The notes below the pieces were generated by a model that was given only the letters and a program-made list of their open reading frames with translations, made no database searches and was not told the origin of the DNA. A DNA stretch of 7,417 nt from positions 1 to 7,417 of the forward strand of contig CAUHCL010000103.1 of NCBI GenBank assembly GCA_959604655.1, written 5' to 3'. Positions 5,221-7,417 of this stretch are shown one piece after another; position 1 is the first letter of the stretch, and every line of letters begins with the position of its first letter. The position numbers were made by a program, and so were the translations under genes. Source of the DNA: an uncultured Alistipes sp. GTDB taxonomy: Bacteria > Bacteroidota > Bacteroidia > Bacteroidales > Rikenellaceae.

Positions 5221-7417
5221 TTACAGATTAAGCGTTACACCGAAAGTGAAAGTCTTTGCCTGGGGGAATCCGAATCCGTTCTGCGAAGCGTATCCGCGAC
5301 GGGGGTCGAAGCCGTCGTGAGCCGATACGAAGCAGAGGTTGTCGGCGCTGAAGAATACGCGCAGCGACTGTACGCCCATGCGGCTCATCCACTTCTGGGG
5401 CAGGGTGTAACCCACGTTGAGATTCTTGAGGCTGAAGAACGATGCCTTGCGGTAGAGGGCGTCGACATTCGATGCGGGGAAGTTCCACGTGCCGTTGAAC
5501 ATCAGTCGGGGGAACTCGGCACCCGTATTATCCTCGCTCCAGGTGTTGCCCACCAGGTCGTCCGATACGGTGAAGCCCACGCGGCCTGCGTCGTAGAGAT
5601 TGGCAGAGTTGCCGTCCCACTGGCGACCGCCGAACTGGAATGCGGCCTGAAGGTTCAGGTCGAAGCCCTTCCAGCGGAACGAGGTGCGGAAACCGCCCGT
5701 CATGTCGGGCAGAGCGTCGCCCGCCTCGAACTTGTCGGCCTCGGCGAATACCGAAGTGGTCTCGCGACCTACCACGTTACCCCCGTCGTCGGTCACGTTC
5801 TTCCAGAACAGCTCGCCTCCCGTCTCGGGATCGACACCCGCATACTTGAACAGGTAGAGGTTGTAGTACGACTTGCCCTTGCCGCGCAGATAGTTACCCG
5901 ACACGTAGTCGCCGCCCAGGGCGGGATTACCCAGCTCCGAGGGGTAGTCGATCAGCTTCTGGCATGCTATGGCGCCGTTCACGCTGAAGTTCCAGTATAC
6001 GTTCTTGTTCTTTATGAGGTCTACCGTAACGTCGAACTCGAAGCCCTGGTTCTGAAGGATACCCACGTTCTCCAGACGCGATGCGAGTCCCGTAGACGAC
6101 GGAGTCGGACGGTTCCAGATCAAATCGTGGGTGCGGCGGTTGTAGAAGTCCAACGCACCGTAGACGCGATCCCACAAACGGAAGTCGAGACCGAGGTCGA
6201 ACTGGGCGTTGCGCTCCCACGACAGATTGGGGTTACCCGTGCTCGACAGCGACAGCGAAGGCTCGCCGTTAGAGTCCGACAGATTCCAGAGATTGGTGTA
6301 GGGATATATGGCGCTCATCGAGTTGCCCGATGCTCCGTAGGTGGCGCGCAGGCGCAGGTCGTTCACCCAATGGGCGTTCTCCATGAATTTCTCGTTGGTG
6401 ATGCGCCATGCGGCACCCAGCGACCAGAAGTGAGCCCACTTGTTGTACTTGAAGCGCGACGATCCGTCGTAACGGTACGATGCCGAGAAGGTGTAGCGCT
6501 CGTCGTAAGTGTAGTTGGCACGCATGAAGTAACCCTCCAGTGCGGTGATCTGGCGTTTCGACGTAGAACCGTCGCCGTCGGGCGTGATGGCGTTGCCCAG
6601 CTCGGGAATGCCCGGGTAGAATACGTTCTGCTTGTAGGCCTCGATGGTGCTGTTGTCGGTCTTGCTGAACTCGTGACCGATCATCACGTCGATGGCGTGG
6701 ATGTCGCTCACCGTCTTGTTGTAGTTGAGCAACTGCTGGGTGTTGTACTGGAAAGCGTGGTTGCTCGCCTTGGCTATGAAACCGTTGATCTGCGTACCGT
6801 AACCGTACTCGTTGTTCTGGTAGCTGGTGTCGTGACGGTAAATGTTGTCGAGCGTAAAGTTGGCGGTGAACTTGAAGTCCTTCAGGAACTTGATGTCAAC
6901 ATAGGCATTGGCGTAGAGATTGTCGCGCACCGAATTGGCGATGTCGCGGCTCATCGACTGGTAGGGGTGCGCCTCGTTCATGCTGTTGAATATGTCCTGC
7001 GTGGGACCGAAGGGCGACAGCGTGCTGCCCATACCGTCCTCGTACATCTTGTTGCCGTTCTCGTCCAGACGGATGTTACCCTCCAGATCGCGTGCGTAGT
7101 AAGGCACGGTGGGGTTCTGCCACAAGGTCCACAGGAACGCGTTGCCCGTGTTGGCTCCGTCATAGCTGGGGCTGTCGATGTCGCGGCGCGAGAACGATAC
7201 GTTGGTACCCAGCTTCATCCACTTGTTTACCTGGGCATTCACCGCAGCGCGGGCCGTATAACGCTTGAAGGCCGACATGATCACGTACGAGGGATCCTCG
7301 AGGAAGTTGCCCGAAACGTAGTAGTCCAAATTGTCGTTACCGCCGCTCACGCTCACCGTGTACTCCTGACGGAAAGGCTTGGTGAACAGGTAGTCGTCGT
7401 AGTTGTCGGCATAGAGC
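5221..7417 (-). CDS. SusC/RagA-family TonB-linked outer membrane transporter, 3' part (start outside window)
   Basis: This is an outer-membrane TonB-dependent beta-barrel of the SusC/RagA family, which imports a large nutrient together with its SusD lipoprotein partner using TonB-ExbBD energy. The frame stays open to the window edge. A GTG at 7356 could be read as a start, but the preceding 20 codons are family-like (FRQEYT before VSVSGGNDNLDYYVSG), so the gene clearly continues upstream. About 731 codons are visible against a usual 1,000-1,100. The signal peptide, CarboxypepD_reg-like domain, TonB box and most of the plug are therefore missing from view, and what remains is essentially the barrel. 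Family hallmarks are the GGNDNLDYYVSG segment, the RYDGSSRF strand, NLSWERNAQFDLGLDF, LKNLNVGYTLP near the C-terminus, and a final FSADNLCFVSAHDGFDPRRG followed by a TFTFGVTLNL end. The last residue is Leu rather than the aromatic residue common in barrels. The susD-like gene follows after 20 nt. The substrate is unknown. Confidence 0.95.
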   Translation of the reverse strand, partial: LYADNYDDYLFTKPFRQEYTVSVSGGNDNLDYYVSGNFLEDPSYVIMSAFKRYTARAAVNAQVNKWMKLGTNVSFSRRDIDSPSYDGANTGNAFLWTLWQNPTVPYYARDLEGNIRLDENGNKMYEDGMGSTLSPFGPTQDIFNSMNEAHPYQSMSRDIANSVRDNLYANAYVDIKFLKDFKFTANFTLDNIYRHDTSYQNNEYGYGTQINGFIAKASNHAFQYNTQQLLNYNKTVSDIHAIDVMIGHEFSKTDNSTIEAYKQNVFYPGIPELGNAITPDGDGSTSKRQITALEGYFMRANYTYDERYTFSASYRYDGSSRFKYNKWAHFWSLGAAWRITNEKFMENAHWVNDLRLRATYGASGNSMSAIYPYTNLWNLSDSNGEPSLSLSSTGNPNLSWERNAQFDLGLDFRLWDRVYGALDFYNRRTHDLIWNRPTPSSTGLASRLENVGILQNQGFEFDVTVDLIKNKNVYWNFSVNGAIACQKLIDYPSELGNPALGGDYVSGNYLRGKGKSYYNLYLFKYAGVDPETGGELFWKNVTDDGGNVVGRETTSVFAEADKFEAGDALPDMTGGFRTSFRWKGFDLNLQAAFQFGGRQWDGNSANLYDAGRVGFTVSDDLVGNTWSEDNTGAEFPRLMFNGTWNFPASNVDALYRKASFFSLKNLNVGYTLPQKWMSRMGVQSLRVFFSADNLCFVSAHDGFDPRRGYASQNGFGFPQAKTFTFGVTLNL

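Noticed and set aside
3653..5320. A 555-codon plus-strand open frame antisense to the susD-like gene and the end of the susC-like gene.
   Set aside because: Same reasoning: it covers a clear SusD gene, its product is repetitive in Val, Gly, His and Arg, and it runs through the susD terminator and the gene junction.
7354..7356. GTG as the start codon of the susC-like gene.
   Set aside because: The frame remains open to the window edge, and the upstream 20 codons continue the conserved SusC pattern, so this is an internal Val codon.

Overview
The window looks like chromosomal DNA of a GC-rich member of the Bacteroidetes (Bacteroidota). An Alistipes-like gut or animal-associated species is my inference, not something the sequence proves. 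Two things point to the phylum. One is a SusC/SusD outer-membrane nutrient-uptake pair. The other is a textbook Bacteroidetes promoter (TTTG, 20 bp, TATCTTTG) in the only sizeable intergenic gap. All four genes are on the minus strand, so transcription runs from high to low coordinates, and they form two transcription units.

Unit 1 (7417 down to about 3690). The first gene is the 3' part of a SusC/RagA-type TonB-dependent transporter, cut by the window edge. After 20 nt, with a strong Shine-Dalgarno sequence in that gap, comes a complete SusD/RagB-type surface lipoprotein. A perfect 12-bp hairpin terminator lies 22 nt after the susD-like stop, followed by a weaker possible second terminator. 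No glycoside hydrolase, surface glycan-binding protein or regulator follows susD inside the window, so the substrate cannot be assigned.

Intergenic gap (3517-3739, 223 bp). In the direction of transcription it holds the susD terminator, a weaker second hairpin with a T-run, an 11-bp-period direct repeat resembling a Pho box, and the promoter of unit 2.

Unit 2 (about 3535 down to 20). The first gene is a 738-residue PiT-family inorganic phosphate transporter with a C-terminal PhoU-like helical domain. It is joined by a TAATG stop/start overlap to a 426-residue NCS2-family (xanthine/uracil permease) transporter. The two inner-membrane carriers are therefore probably co-transcribed and translationally coupled. 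That would link phosphate import with uptake of a nucleobase-like substrate, which is an inference.

I found no tRNA, rRNA, CRISPR array, insertion sequence, integrase or broken gene. This is mostly ordinary metabolic and transport DNA. The points most worth a second look are the Pho-box-like repeat upstream of the phosphate transporter, the altered substrate-binding signature of the NCS2 permease, and the coupling of these two transporters. I do not see a new defence or mobile system here.
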